Shown here: one piece after another, positions 34,734 to 43,221 of the stretch
Layout: each line of letters begins with the position of its first letter
How positions within the stretch are numbered: the stretch's first letter is position 1
Notes under the pieces: generated by a model
What the model was told of the DNA's origin: nothing
The model's input: only the letters and a program-made list of their open reading frames with translations
Database searches by the model: none
Assembly (NCBI RefSeq): GCF_002886045.1
Contig: NZ_CP025791.1
Coordinates: 4,789,001-4,853,000, forward strand
DNA from: Flavivirga eckloniae
Lineage (GTDB): Bacteria > Bacteroidota > Bacteroidia > Flavobacteriales > Flavobacteriaceae
DNA: 64,000 nt
Reading direction: 5' to 3'
Program-made: the position numbers and the translations under genes

Positions 34734-35486
34734 TTAAAGTTTGATAAAGCGTTTTGTTTGATTATTTATTTTTACAAAATACAGACCCTGATTAAAGTTG
34801 GAAACATCAATTTTTAAAGAACTGTTGAGAGAAAGCTTCTCGTTAAAAATATGTTCGCCCAAAACATTATATATATCTAGCGATCCGCTATCAATAACTT
34901 GAGGAAATTTTAAAGAGATAAAAGACGATGCTGGATTTGGAGACATTGAAAAATTGTTTGCCGTTAAGTCGTTAACACTTAATGTAGTTCCCCAAAAGGA
35001 GGCTCCATTTTCAGATGTTCCGTTTCCGTTATATTGATATGGGGGAGACGTTGTATTTGGTATTGTTGTTCCTGTAGTCCAAATACCAGCTCCAACAGCA
35101 ACAACCTCTCTGGTTCCTCCTGAACTTATCCATTGCACATAATCCCGGATGTTGGCTGGTTCAGAAAAACTGAATGTATCAATATATAAACCTATTTCTC
35201 CTCCGGCATCTACAAGATTTGCAGAACTAACAACAGTAACTTCTGCATTGGCTGCTAAATTTAGCGATCCGCTATTAACTGTTAAAGTGTTTAGTTTGGG
35301 ATAAGCAGGAAAAATGCAAAGTTTGTAATCGGAAATATCTACCGTACTAGCTCCAAAGTTTTTAATCGTTACTGTGTCGGTTGTAGGATCTATGCTAACA
35401 AATCGTATTTGAGCATTTGTCAACGATGGTAAACAAAAGAGAATACCTAATATTAGAAGGGTTTTAAAAGTAAAGGTTTTTTTCAT
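34734..35486 (-). CDS. Secreted protein with T9SS type A sorting domain
   Basis: A 250-residue protein with signal peptide LLILGILFCLPSLTNAQ. The N-terminal 160 residues include KNFGASTVDISDYKLC and NAEVTVVSSANLVDAGGEIGLYIDT, resembling a lamin-tail-like immunoglobulin domain often seen in secreted flavobacterial proteins. The C-terminal 75 residues (SMSPNPASSFISLKFPQ, DIYNVLGEHIF, GLYFVKINN, KRFIKL) are a type A sorting signal for type IX secretion and surface anchoring. It is the second gene of the leftward operon. It may present or cap the haem and YceI proteins at the surface, but no direct evidence of that is visible. Confidence 0.82.
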   Translation of the reverse strand: MKKTFTFKTLLILGILFCLPSLTNAQIRFVSIDPTTDTVTIKNFGASTVDISDYKLCIFPAYPKLNTLTVNSGSLNLAANAEVTVVSSANLVDAGGEIGLYIDTFSFSEPANIRDYVQWISSGGTREVVAVGAGIWTTGTTIPNTTSPPYQYNGNGTSENGASFWGTTLSVNDLTANNFSMSPNPASSFISLKFPQVIDSGSLDIYNVLGEHIFNEKLSLNSSLKIDVSNFNQGLYFVKINNQTKRFIKL

Positions 35487-35506
35487 AATAGTTTTTTAAT
35501 TATTAT

Positions 35507-35884
35507 TTATTTAATTATTACACATTGGTCTAATTTGATTTGTTCTAACAAGTCGTCGTAGCCAATTACACGTCCTTTGATTTCTATTTTTGACGTAATT
35601 TTTAAAGATCGATCTATAGCATTATTAAATTGACAAAAAACAAGGTCGTTCAAAGTCAAGCTATTTTGATTCACTTCAGAAATAACCCCAGAGATGATTA
35701 TCGTTTTATTGAGATATTTTTTTTCCGATTCTAACGATGCGTTTGCAAATTCTTCACCAATAGCATGAGCCGTAACTACAAAATCAGGTTTTTCGGTTTC
35801 TATGTCTCTATGGTCTTGGTATATATATTGGTAAGTAATAATGCCAAAAGCAATGAGTATTATTAAAGTTATCCACTTTTTCAT
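35507..35884 (-). CDS. Membrane-anchored OB-fold protein (tRNA_anti-like)
   Basis: A 125-residue protein with one N-terminal membrane helix (WITLIILIAFGIITYQYIY) and a soluble domain containing YLNKTIIISGVISEVNQNSLTLNDLVFCQF and EIKGRVIGYDDLLEQIKLDQCVI. This is the OB-fold of the tRNA_anti-like family, widespread in Bacteroidota. It is first in the five-gene leftward operon and lies 20 bases before the T9SS gene. The role is unknown; the fold binds oligosaccharides, nucleic acids or small ligands. Confidence 0.75.
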   Translation of the reverse strand: MKKWITLIILIAFGIITYQYIYQDHRDIETEKPDFVVTAHAIGEEFANASLESEKKYLNKTIIISGVISEVNQNSLTLNDLVFCQFNNAIDRSLKITSKIEIKGRVIGYDDLLEQIKLDQCVIIK

Positions 35885-36027
35885 ATTATCAGTTTAAATA
35901 CTGCTTCAACACTAAGGTTGAAGCAGTTTGACTAGTAGTCAAAAGAGTTTAAAAAACTACAATTGTATGTGAAACCTTTCTTTTTCATAGAAGTATTTCT
36001 ACTAGCTTTTCTTAGTATTTATATTAT

Positions 36028-37101
36028 TTAATTGCAACCGTTGTCGTACCGTAATCTGTCGATACCACCAACTCTTAAATCAACTTTGGTTTCTGTGTAT
36101 TTCGATATTTCATGTAATATCCAATCGTTATTACAATATGGAAGATCGGGAACATTTATGGTAACCGTAATATTATTTCCTGTACCATTAGCTACCCAGG
36201 TACCATAAACGGTTCTGCTAGGCCAGTACACAGATAAAGTGCCATCTGTAAAGAAATTAAATGTATAACCGTCGTATATGTTATCAAGGTCGTTATTGTC
36301 GCGTTCAAGCTTATCAACCGTCCAATCGGCACAATTTGTTAGCACATCAGTTAGTTGTTCGCGGTCGCAATCATCACAGTCATCATCATTATAATCGTAG
36401 TCGTCATCCTCGTCACAGTCATTGTTATATCTCTCAATAATAGTTTCTAATTCTGTTAAATTATTGACGTTTAATTCAGTGCCATCAAGAAGCGTAACTG
36501 TAATTGGGAAATTAATGGTTACAAAATCACTTACATTTAAGTTATCTACGAGTTCGTATAAGCTGCTATCGGAATTTAAGGTCTTTACGTCAATGAGTTC
36601 ATTATTGGTATTAAAAATAGATGCTGTTATAGGGTATTTAAAATCCAGACATTCTATATCGTCATCCTGTTCGTTTTCGCCATTACAATTGTTTGAATAG
36701 CTCGATAATTCGGTATAATTATTTACGGTAACAACAGAGTGGTCTTTAAGACTTATTTTTATAGGGAACGTAATATCTAGGGCATCTGTGTCGTCGTCGT
36801 CTTCATCAAAAATGTATTCAATAATTTTATAATCACTTTTAGAACTTACATTGATTTGTTGATTGTTTGCAGTAACGGCAAGCGGAAAATTAATATTAAA
36901 ACAGTTGGATTTATCTATAATATTATCAAAAGAACCGTCGTTGCTAGATGTTTTTAACATCAGGTTTGCAATTTTTGAGTTTGCAACCAAAATTTCATCT
37001 TCGGGTGCTTCTATTAATTCTGTTTCTTCCGTTCTACACGAAATCAATAGCATGGTTACAGCTATTGGGAAAATGAAAAGGATCTTAAATATTTTGCTCA
37101 T
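36028..37101 (-). CDS. Acidic lipoprotein with four repeated domains
   Basis: A 357-residue lipoprotein (signal IFPIAVTMLLISC, acylated cysteine about residue 22). It contains four tandem units sharing the pattern FP-I-x-V-x(5)-V-NN-x-x-EL: INFPLAVTANNQQINVSSKSD, ITFPIKISLKDHSVVTVNN, FKYPITASIFNTNNELIDVKT and INFPITVTLLDGTELNVNNL. Between units lie stretches of Asp/Glu (DEDDDDTD, CDEDDDYDYNDDDCDDCD). The last 100 residues are a separate beta domain (YTFNFFTDGTLSVYWPS, GTWVANGTG). The gene is divergent from the sigma factor at 37210, so it may be under its control or supply a surface target for the TonB receptor. Acidic runs suggest calcium or metal binding. I do not know a named family. Confidence 0.72.
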   Translation of the reverse strand: MSKIFKILFIFPIAVTMLLISCRTEETELIEAPEDEILVANSKIANLMLKTSSNDGSFDNIIDKSNCFNINFPLAVTANNQQINVSSKSDYKIIEYIFDEDDDDTDALDITFPIKISLKDHSVVTVNNYTELSSYSNNCNGENEQDDDIECLDFKYPITASIFNTNNELIDVKTLNSDSSLYELVDNLNVSDFVTINFPITVTLLDGTELNVNNLTELETIIERYNNDCDEDDDYDYNDDDCDDCDREQLTDVLTNCADWTVDKLERDNNDLDNIYDGYTFNFFTDGTLSVYWPSRTVYGTWVANGTGNNITVTINVPDLPYCNNDWILHEISKYTETKVDLRVGGIDRLRYDNGCN

Positions 37102-37209
37102 CAATTCTTTTACTTGTCTTTGATTACTACTATAACAACTTAAGTTTAAAAACTCCCGAAACTTTTTAAATTATTTTTTTATATACCTTTAGAGGCTCAA
37201 AAAAATATT

Positions 37210-37734
37210 TTGAAAAAAGACCTTAACCATTCGATTTGCGAAGAAGCAATTTTTGAACGTATTTATAATACATATTCAAAAGATTTACATAGTTATTTGT
37301 ATTATAGGTACGGAGAACAATTAAATCCGAACGACAAAGTTCAAGACGCTTTTGTTAAATTATGGAATAATTGTAAAAAGATAACATTTAATAAAGCAAA
37401 ATCTTTTTTATACACTGTGGCCAATAATATGATGTTAAACGATATTAAACACCAAAAAGTAGTTTTAAAACATCAACAAACACAGCCTAAGCATTATACA
37501 TACGAAACGCCCGAATTTATTTTAGAAAAAGAACAGTTTTTAGAACGTTATAATCAGGTGTTAACCAGTTTAAATGAAGAACAACGCGTCGCTTTTTTGT
37601 TAAATAAAACAGAAGGGAAGAAGCATAGCGAAATCGCCGAAATGCTAGGTGTAACGCAAAAAGTTGTTGAGTATAGAATTTATAGTGCTTTCAATATTTT
37701 AAAAAAAGAATTGCAAGGATTTAAAATAAAATAA
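37210..37734 (+). CDS. ECF sigma factor, FecI-like
   Basis: A 174-residue sigma-70 protein of the FecI class. Region 2: QDAFVKLWNNCKKIT and SFLYTVANNMMLNDIKHQK (about 48-82). Region 4: LNEEQRVAFLLNKTEGKKHSEIAEMLGVTQKVVEYRIYSAFNIL (about 118-162). The start is TTG at 37210, since no ATG stands before the region 2 helix. It is followed 32 bases later by a FecR-type anti-sigma gene and then a TonB receptor with a signalling domain, so its activity should be switched by a ligand at the outer membrane. Confidence 0.88.
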   Translation: MKKDLNHSICEEAIFERIYNTYSKDLHSYLYYRYGEQLNPNDKVQDAFVKLWNNCKKITFNKAKSFLYTVANNMMLNDIKHQKVVLKHQQTQPKHYTYETPEFILEKEQFLERYNQVLTSLNEEQRVAFLLNKTEGKKHSEIAEMLGVTQKVVEYRIYSAFNILKKELQGFKIK

Positions 37735-37766
37735 GGAGAAATACCAGTGAAGTTGTTATATATATA

Positions 37767-38678
37767 ATGGATAAAGATTATTTAATAGAAAAATGGTTAA
37801 GAGGAGATTTAACTGATGCCGAAAAAGAGGCATTCAGTAAGTTGGATGATGCCCAATTTAATCAGTATATAATTGATGCTGCACAACATTTTAAGGCGTC
37901 TCATGCTTCTGTGGTAAATGATTTTGAGACATTTAAACAACATTATAATGCTACAAAAACGCCTGTTAAAAAACTATATTGGTTAAACCCTTTGCTAAAG
38001 ATAGCCAGTGTTTTTGTTATAGGTTTAGGCATCTATTTTGCATTTTTTTTCAACAGCCTTACACAAGTTGAAACTTTGGCGAGCGAAAAAACTACGATTG
38101 AGCTTCCAGACCAATCGAAAGTAGAATTAAACGCATTAACCAAGGTTGTGTTTAATGCTAAAGATTGGGATGAAAAACGCGAGGTTGAACTTGAAGGCGA
38201 AGCATTTTTTAAAGTAGCAAAAGGAAAGATTTTCGATGTTAAAACAGAGAGCGGTACGGTAACAGTGGTCGGTACGCAATTTAATGTTAAACAACGTGCG
38301 CATTATTTTGAGGTTAAGTGTTTTGAGGGTATTGTTAAAGTAACCTCAGATACCATTACAAGGCAATTACATGCCGGAGATATTTTTCAGGTTATAGACG
38401 GAAAGTTCTCTGAAGGTAGAACAGGAGCATTGGCTCCAAAATGGACACGTAACATAAGTCACTTTGAAGCTATTCCGTTTAAAGAAGTTTTAGCAGAAAT
38501 GGAAAGACAATATAATGTGAAAATTTCCCATAAGGGTATAGATGCTAATCGTTTATTCACAGGCGGATTTGCGCATAATAAGCTGGAGGATGCGCTAATT
38601 TCCATTACACAGCCCATGGGGATGACTTTTGAGTTACAAGCTTCTAATTTGGTAATAATTCATGGGAAAGAGAATTAA
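37767..38678 (+). CDS. FecR-family anti-sigma/signal transducer
   Basis: A 303-residue single-pass membrane protein. The cytoplasmic N-terminus (LIEKWLRGDLTDAEKEAFSKLDD) binds sigma; a membrane helix lies near 72-94; the FecR domain follows (TTIELPDQSKVELNALTKVVF, REVELEGEAFFKVAK, GTQFNVKQR) and a DUF4974-type end (IPFKEVLAEMERQYNVKISH). It holds the sigma factor at 37210 inactive until the receptor signals. It overlaps the next gene by 17 bases, which indicates translational coupling of regulator and receptor. Confidence 0.9.
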   Translation: MDKDYLIEKWLRGDLTDAEKEAFSKLDDAQFNQYIIDAAQHFKASHASVVNDFETFKQHYNATKTPVKKLYWLNPLLKIASVFVIGLGIYFAFFFNSLTQVETLASEKTTIELPDQSKVELNALTKVVFNAKDWDEKREVELEGEAFFKVAKGKIFDVKTESGTVTVVGTQFNVKQRAHYFEVKCFEGIVKVTSDTITRQLHAGDIFQVIDGKFSEGRTGALAPKWTRNISHFEAIPFKEVLAEMERQYNVKISHKGIDANRLFTGGFAHNKLEDALISITQPMGMTFELQASNLVIIHGKEN

Positions 38679-41175
38679 AAAAATAGCTGTTTTTTTTAGC
38701 CTCTTATTTTTTATCACACATAGTATCCACACACAGGATACTGGTTCACAAACCCTGTCTCAAATAATTACGAATATTCAGGAAGCTTATAACATTCAAT
38801 TTAATTATGCCGAGGATGTTATTAAGGGCATTTCTTTAAAACCACCAAATAAAAAGCTGTCGTTGCAGGGCATTGTATCGTATCTCGAAAACAATACAGG
38901 CTTATCATTCACTTTAATGGGCGATAACTTTATTCTTGTAAAACCTAATACAGAACGTGTACTATGCGGTTATCTTAAAGGTAAGGACAATTTGCAGACC
39001 CTGCCTTTCGCTACGGTACAGACACCAAACAGTTTTACAACAAGCAATGAAAATGGTTTTTTTCAAATAAAGATTAAAGACGAGGCAGATTTAGTTACAA
39101 TACGTTTTTTAGGATACAAAACTGTTAGCAAGCCGTATAATCAATTTGGAGCTACAGGGTGCATAGATGTGTATTTACAACCAGATTTTAAACCGCTATC
39201 CCAGGTTATTATATCTAATTATATAGCCAGTGGTATTAATAAAATAGATAACGGATCCTTTCAGATAGATTTTTCCAATTTAAAGATTCTACCAGGTTTA
39301 ATAGATAATGATGTTCTACAATCGGTTCAAGCATTTCCTGGAATTCAAAGTGTAAACGAAACGGTTTCGAATATTAATATAAGAGGAGGAACGCACGATC
39401 AAAATTTGATGCTTTGGGATGGTATAAAAATGTATCAGTCTGGACATTTTTTCGGTCTAATTTCCATGTATAACCCGCATATTACCCAAACAGTTTCTTT
39501 AAGAAAAAACGGAAGTGATGTTAGTTATACCGATGGTGTTTCCGGGACTATTGCCATGCAAACAGAACCTGAAGTGAACCAGGTGTTTAAAGGCTCCATT
39601 GGAGCAAATTTAACGGATGTTAATGGGTTTGCAGATATTCCCATTAGTGCATCGTCTTCTATACAAATAGCAGCAAGAAAGTCGATTAGCGATTTTGTTG
39701 AAACACCAACATACACAGCTTTTTTCGACAGAATTTCACAAAATACAGAAGTGGCATCTAATACAACAACCATTACCAATGCTGATAAGACTTTTGATTT
39801 TTACGATACGTCACTAAGATGGATTTATAATATTAGTGATAAAGATGAGGTGCGGGTAAATTTTATCAATGTTCATAATCAACTCCTGTTTAATGAAAAT
39901 GCTGTCGTTAATCAACAAGAAGAATCCCGTGATAGTAAACTAAGTCAAAATAGTATAGCCGGTGCAATACACTATAAAAGGGTATGGAATGATCGATTTA
40001 AAACAGATCTTGAAATTTATGAAACCGATTATAAACTTAAAGCCATAAATGTTAACATACTAGATTCGCAACGGTTTTTGCAAGAGAATATCGTATCGGA
40101 AACCAGTACAAAACTAAAGGTAAGTTATAAGTTGAATGACAGGTTACAGTTATTAAATGGTTATCATTTTGTTGAAACAGAAGTAACCAATTTGGACGAT
40201 GTTGATAATCCGTTGTATAGATTTTTAGTTTCAGAAGTAGTAAGAACCCATGGTGTATTTTCTCAATTGGGCTATAAAACCTTAAATAATCAAACCAATT
40301 TAAATCTTGGTTTAAGATATAATTACATTGGAAAGTTTGGTAAATCTATTTGGGAGCCCCGATTAAGTTTTAATCATCGGTTTTTTAACCATTTTACACT
40401 AGAGATTTTGGGAGAGTTTAAACATCAAAACACTTCCCAGGTTATTAATTTTCAAAGTGATTTCTTAGGAATTGAAAAACGCAGGTGGCAGTTATCGAAC
40501 GATAAGGACATTCCTGTTATTACAAGTAAACAAATCTCTATGGGGTTAAATTTTAACCATAATGATTGGTTAATTGGTATTGATGGGTTTTATAAAATTG
40601 TAAATGGTATTACTACTCAGAGCCAAGGGTTTCAAAATCAATATGAGTTTGATAAGGAAAAGGGGAGCTACGATGTTACTGGTTTGGATATTCTATTTAG
40701 AAAGCACATTAAAAAATTCAATGCCTGGTTGAGCTATTCGTATATGAATAATCGTTATCGCTTTAAGGATTTGGAAGCAGATTATTTTCCTAGTAACTAT
40801 AATATCTCACATACGGCAACCATGGGAGTAACCTATGCATTAAATAATTTGCAACTTTCTGGCGGTTTAAATTGGCATTCTGGCAAGCCTACAACACATC
40901 CTGTTTTTGGTAATGAAATTATTGATGGAAAGATCAATTATGAAGATACTAATGCTTCAAATTTAAATGATTATTTGCGTTTGGATGCTTCTGCGGTTTA
41001 TAACTTTAAACTAGGACGTAAGACTAGAGCTAATTTAGGAATCTCGGTTTGGAATATTTTAAATAAGGAAAATGAGATAAATAATTTTTATCGTGTAAAA
41101 GACGAATCCATCATGGAGACCGTTCAAAAATCTTTAGGTTTTACACCTAATGCTGTTTTTAGAGCTTATTTTTAA
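38662..41175 (+). CDS. TonB-dependent receptor with STN signalling domain
   Basis: An 837-residue outer membrane receptor. After a signal peptide comes a secretin/TonB short N-terminal (STN) domain (about 30-95: IITNIQEAYNIQFNYAEDVI, KLSLQGIVSYLENNTGLSF) that talks to the FecR protein, then a carboxypeptidase-like domain (LPFATVQTPNSFTTSNENGF, about 110-180), a plug (SVQAFPGIQSV, NINIRGGTHDQNLMLWDG) and a barrel ending in aromatic AVFRAYF. It imports a ligand using the TonB system and signals its presence to the sigma factor. The ligand is unknown; there is no adjacent SusD gene, so siderophore, metal or small peptide uptake is likelier than polysaccharide uptake. Confidence 0.9.
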   Translation: MGKRIKKIAVFFSLLFFITHSIHTQDTGSQTLSQIITNIQEAYNIQFNYAEDVIKGISLKPPNKKLSLQGIVSYLENNTGLSFTLMGDNFILVKPNTERVLCGYLKGKDNLQTLPFATVQTPNSFTTSNENGFFQIKIKDEADLVTIRFLGYKTVSKPYNQFGATGCIDVYLQPDFKPLSQVIISNYIASGINKIDNGSFQIDFSNLKILPGLIDNDVLQSVQAFPGIQSVNETVSNINIRGGTHDQNLMLWDGIKMYQSGHFFGLISMYNPHITQTVSLRKNGSDVSYTDGVSGTIAMQTEPEVNQVFKGSIGANLTDVNGFADIPISASSSIQIAARKSISDFVETPTYTAFFDRISQNTEVASNTTTITNADKTFDFYDTSLRWIYNISDKDEVRVNFINVHNQLLFNENAVVNQQEESRDSKLSQNSIAGAIHYKRVWNDRFKTDLEIYETDYKLKAINVNILDSQRFLQENIVSETSTKLKVSYKLNDRLQLLNGYHFVETEVTNLDDVDNPLYRFLVSEVVRTHGVFSQLGYKTLNNQTNLNLGLRYNYIGKFGKSIWEPRLSFNHRFFNHFTLEILGEFKHQNTSQVINFQSDFLGIEKRRWQLSNDKDIPVITSKQISMGLNFNHNDWLIGIDGFYKIVNGITTQSQGFQNQYEFDKEKGSYDVTGLDILFRKHIKKFNAWLSYSYMNNRYRFKDLEADYFPSNYNISHTATMGVTYALNNLQLSGGLNWHSGKPTTHPVFGNEIIDGKINYEDTNASNLNDYLRLDASAVYNFKLGRKTRANLGISVWNILNKENEINNFYRVKDESIMETVQKSLGFTPNAVFRAYF

Positions 41176-41711
41176 AGCGCCACTTTTGCATTGTGGCTTT
41201 TTAGGAGATTTTCTATATAAGCATCCATTTTAAATTCTGAAGCTTTAAAACTATTCGTTCTCTTTTTTGCTTGCTCTTGTCTGGCGATACTTCTTGAAAA
41301 ACGACGAATGCTTCGTTCGGAATCTAAAATAATACCTGGAACGGGTGCATTTTTCCCGTTTTCATCTTTGGCAACCATTGTAAAATAAGAAGAGTTGCAG
41401 TGTTTTACGTTGCCTGTTTGAATGTTTTCTGCTTCAACACGAACACCAATAACCATAGAGGTTTTACCCGTATAATTAACGGATGCTTTTAGTGTTACCA
41501 ATTCACCTACATCGATAGGATTTAAAAAATCTACTTTGTTTACAGATGCGGTAACACAATAATTTCTGGAATGTTTTGAAGCGCAGGCAAACGCAATTTG
41601 ATCCATTAAGTTTAAAATGTAACCACCATGAATTTTACCGCTAAAATTTGAATGAGATGGTAACATTAACTCCGAAATGGTAATTTGAGATTCTTCTATC
41701 CTTTTAAACAT
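41172..41711 (-). CDS. Acyl-CoA thioesterase, hot-dog fold
   Basis: A 179-residue enzyme of the YciA/BFIT-type hot-dog thioesterases that cleaves acyl-CoA to the free acid and CoA. The hot-dog helix carries GKIHGGYILNLMDQIAFACASK and the second block is VDFLNPIDVGELVTLKASVNYTG, the usual pair of acyl-CoA-binding strands. It ends four bases inside the TonB receptor stop region (convergent overlap). It is the last gene of the leftward run SatD-like, DUF3307, thioesterase, five bases after the DUF3307 gene, so it may share the palindrome-array promoter region. Confidence 0.88.
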   Translation of the reverse strand: MFKRIEESQITISELMLPSHSNFSGKIHGGYILNLMDQIAFACASKHSRNYCVTASVNKVDFLNPIDVGELVTLKASVNYTGKTSMVIGVRVEAENIQTGNVKHCNSSYFTMVAKDENGKNAPVPGIILDSERSIRRFSRSIARQEQAKKRTNSFKASEFKMDAYIENLLKSHNAKVAL

Positions 41712-41716
41712 GTGCT

Positions 41717-42418
41717 TTAACTTAGTGCAGTATATGTAATACCTGTGATTATTGCTATTCCAAAACTAATTAAAGTGCCTATTAAAATGTATTCTGTAAG
41801 TTGTCTGGATTTCGATTCTTTTAAGTCTCCAAATCTAAAAACCGACTTGGCAGTAATTAAAAAACCGACTGCTTCCCAGTGGTCTGCCATTATAAATATA
41901 AACACTAAAATACGTTCTAAAATACCAATAATTTTACCTGCATCCTTAAGCGACTCGTTATTTTTAGTAAGTTCTAAAATATTCCACTTTAAAAAAATGG
42001 TTTTCATAATTATAGAGACCGGAATTGTTAAAAATGCTAAACAGGTTAGCAACAATAGATTGTCTTCGGTTACAAGAGTTCCTAACTGAAGTGTGTTTTC
42101 TGAATATAAAAAATAGCAGCCAATGATAACTAAAATATGAAGCAGCTGATCTATAAAAAACAATAACCGTTTTGTTTTTTTATTTTGTAGAATAAGTTTA
42201 AAACCATCAATTATAAGATGCGAAACACTTATGGTTAATATATATGGCCATAATGATACATCCCATAATAAGATTATTAATAGTATAGCATGGATGAGTA
42301 CATGCAAATATAGTTTTGGTGATTTTAATTTTTTTTCTTCTTTTTCTTCAACCCATTTTTGGGGTTGTAGAAAAAAATCACCAATTAAGTGGGCCAATAA
42401 AAGTTTAAGTAGTATCAT
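41717..42418 (-). CDS. DUF3307 membrane protein
   Basis: A 233-residue, strongly hydrophobic protein. The N-terminal 110 residues match DUF3307: LLAHLIGDFFLQPQKWVEEKEEKK, YLHVLIHAILLIILL and SVSHLIIDGFKLILQ, with conserved His/Asp in a membrane setting (H11, D15, H40). Several more helices follow. The family has no known activity; HxxxD and HxxID in membranes hint at metal or proton chemistry. It lies one base after the SatD-like gene and five bases before the thioesterase gene, so the three are almost certainly co-transcribed. In streptococci SatD stands next to a membrane partner gene (SatE) in an acid-tolerance operon, a comparison from memory that I cannot verify here. Confidence 0.82.
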   Translation of the reverse strand: MILLKLLLAHLIGDFFLQPQKWVEEKEEKKLKSPKLYLHVLIHAILLIILLWDVSLWPYILTISVSHLIIDGFKLILQNKKTKRLLFFIDQLLHILVIIGCYFLYSENTLQLGTLVTEDNLLLLTCLAFLTIPVSIIMKTIFLKWNILELTKNNESLKDAGKIIGILERILVFIFIMADHWEAVGFLITAKSVFRFGDLKESKSRQLTEYILIGTLISFGIAIITGITYTALS

Positions 42419-42419
42419 G

Positions 42420-43049
42420 TTAAGTTAAGGTGTTTATTTTTTTTCTGTACATAAGATCCAACTCCATGACTTCGTCTAAGTGTGCACGTTTTTGTCTGGT
42501 ACTCACGGCATTTTGATTAATACCTGTAAGTTTACCTAATTCACTTTGTAGCGCATCGGGGTTTTCAATACTTAGTTTAACTATTTCAGCAGAATTAATA
42601 GTCCAATTATCCATAGCTATTAATGCTAGCTTAAAATATAAATTAAGCTCATGATCTATATCAGAATGATTTGTTTTAATACGTAGGTTTTGTTTTTCCT
42701 TTTTAAGAGTTTCTAGGGTTTCTCCAGAGAATATAAAGGCTTCTCCGTTAGATTCTGTTACTTGCTCTCCTTCGTAAGTTTTATTCCCAACGCCAATAGC
42801 TAAGCGAACATCTAAACCATGAATGGATTTTATACAGGCTTTTATATATAGTGCAGCTATAAAGCAGGAACTAATATCTTTAATTTCTATTTGAAAGCTA
42901 TCGCCACGATAAATTTCCCAATAGGCCTTATCTGTGCTTAAAAAGGACAAGGCTTCCTTTAATACATTTATCCATGTTTCTGGGCTTACCTGAGTTCTAG
43001 ACTTAATGATATCGCCCGTTATGACGCTTGTAATTATATTCGGTATCAT
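42420..43049 (-). CDS. SatD-like protein with C-terminal helix-turn-helix
   Basis: A 209-residue protein resembling the SatD family. The N-terminal region has three motifs that look like those of class III nucleotidyl cyclase folds: ITGDIIKSR (residues 10-18), IYRGDSFQIEI (46-56) and LDVRLAIGVGN (79-89). Whether it has activity is not known. The C-terminal part (about 167-189, LQSELGKLTGINQNAVSTRQKRA) is a good helix-turn-helix. It therefore looks like a DNA-binding regulator with a sensor domain of cyclase-like fold. Its ATG is one base away from the first of six phased palindromes (43051-43210), which are the obvious candidate operators. It is one base before the DUF3307 gene. Confidence 0.78.
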   Translation of the reverse strand: MIPNIITSVITGDIIKSRTQVSPETWINVLKEALSFLSTDKAYWEIYRGDSFQIEIKDISSCFIAALYIKACIKSIHGLDVRLAIGVGNKTYEGEQVTESNGEAFIFSGETLETLKKEKQNLRIKTNHSDIDHELNLYFKLALIAMDNWTINSAEIVKLSIENPDALQSELGKLTGINQNAVSTRQKRAHLDEVMELDLMYRKKINTLT

Positions 43050-43050
43050 A

Positions 43051-43210
43051 TATCACGTTTTTAAGTGATAAGCAAATATATCACGTTTTTACGTGATAAA
43101 CAAAAATATCGCATAAAAACGTGATAATTTAACATATCACATAATTGTGTGATAAATATAAATATCGCATAAAAACATGATATTTCAATATATCACGCTT
43201 TTGCGTGATA
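43051..43210. repeat. Array of six 20-bp palindromes in exact 28-bp phase
   Basis: Palindromes start at 43051, 43079, 43107, 43135, 43163 and 43191, every 28 bases, each 20 bases long with 8-base AT-rich spacers. Copies: TATCACGTTTTTAAGTGATA, TATCACGTTTTTACGTGATA, TATCGCATAAAAACGTGATA, TATCACATAATTGTGTGATA, TATCGCATAAAAACATGATA and TATCACGCTTTTGCGTGATA. The consensus half-site is TATCACGT. Copies 3 and 5 have the same core in opposite orientation (A-run centre in place of T-run). The array fills the space between rmuC and the SatD-like gene. It looks like a stack of operators, most likely for the SatD-like protein; each copy would also fold into a hairpin in RNA. Confidence 0.9.
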
Positions 43211-43221
43211 AAAAAATATCG

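Noticed and set aside
43051-43210. CRISPR-like array
   Set aside because: The repeats are 20-bp palindromes with only 8-base AT spacers, there are no unique spacers of CRISPR length and no cas genes nearby.
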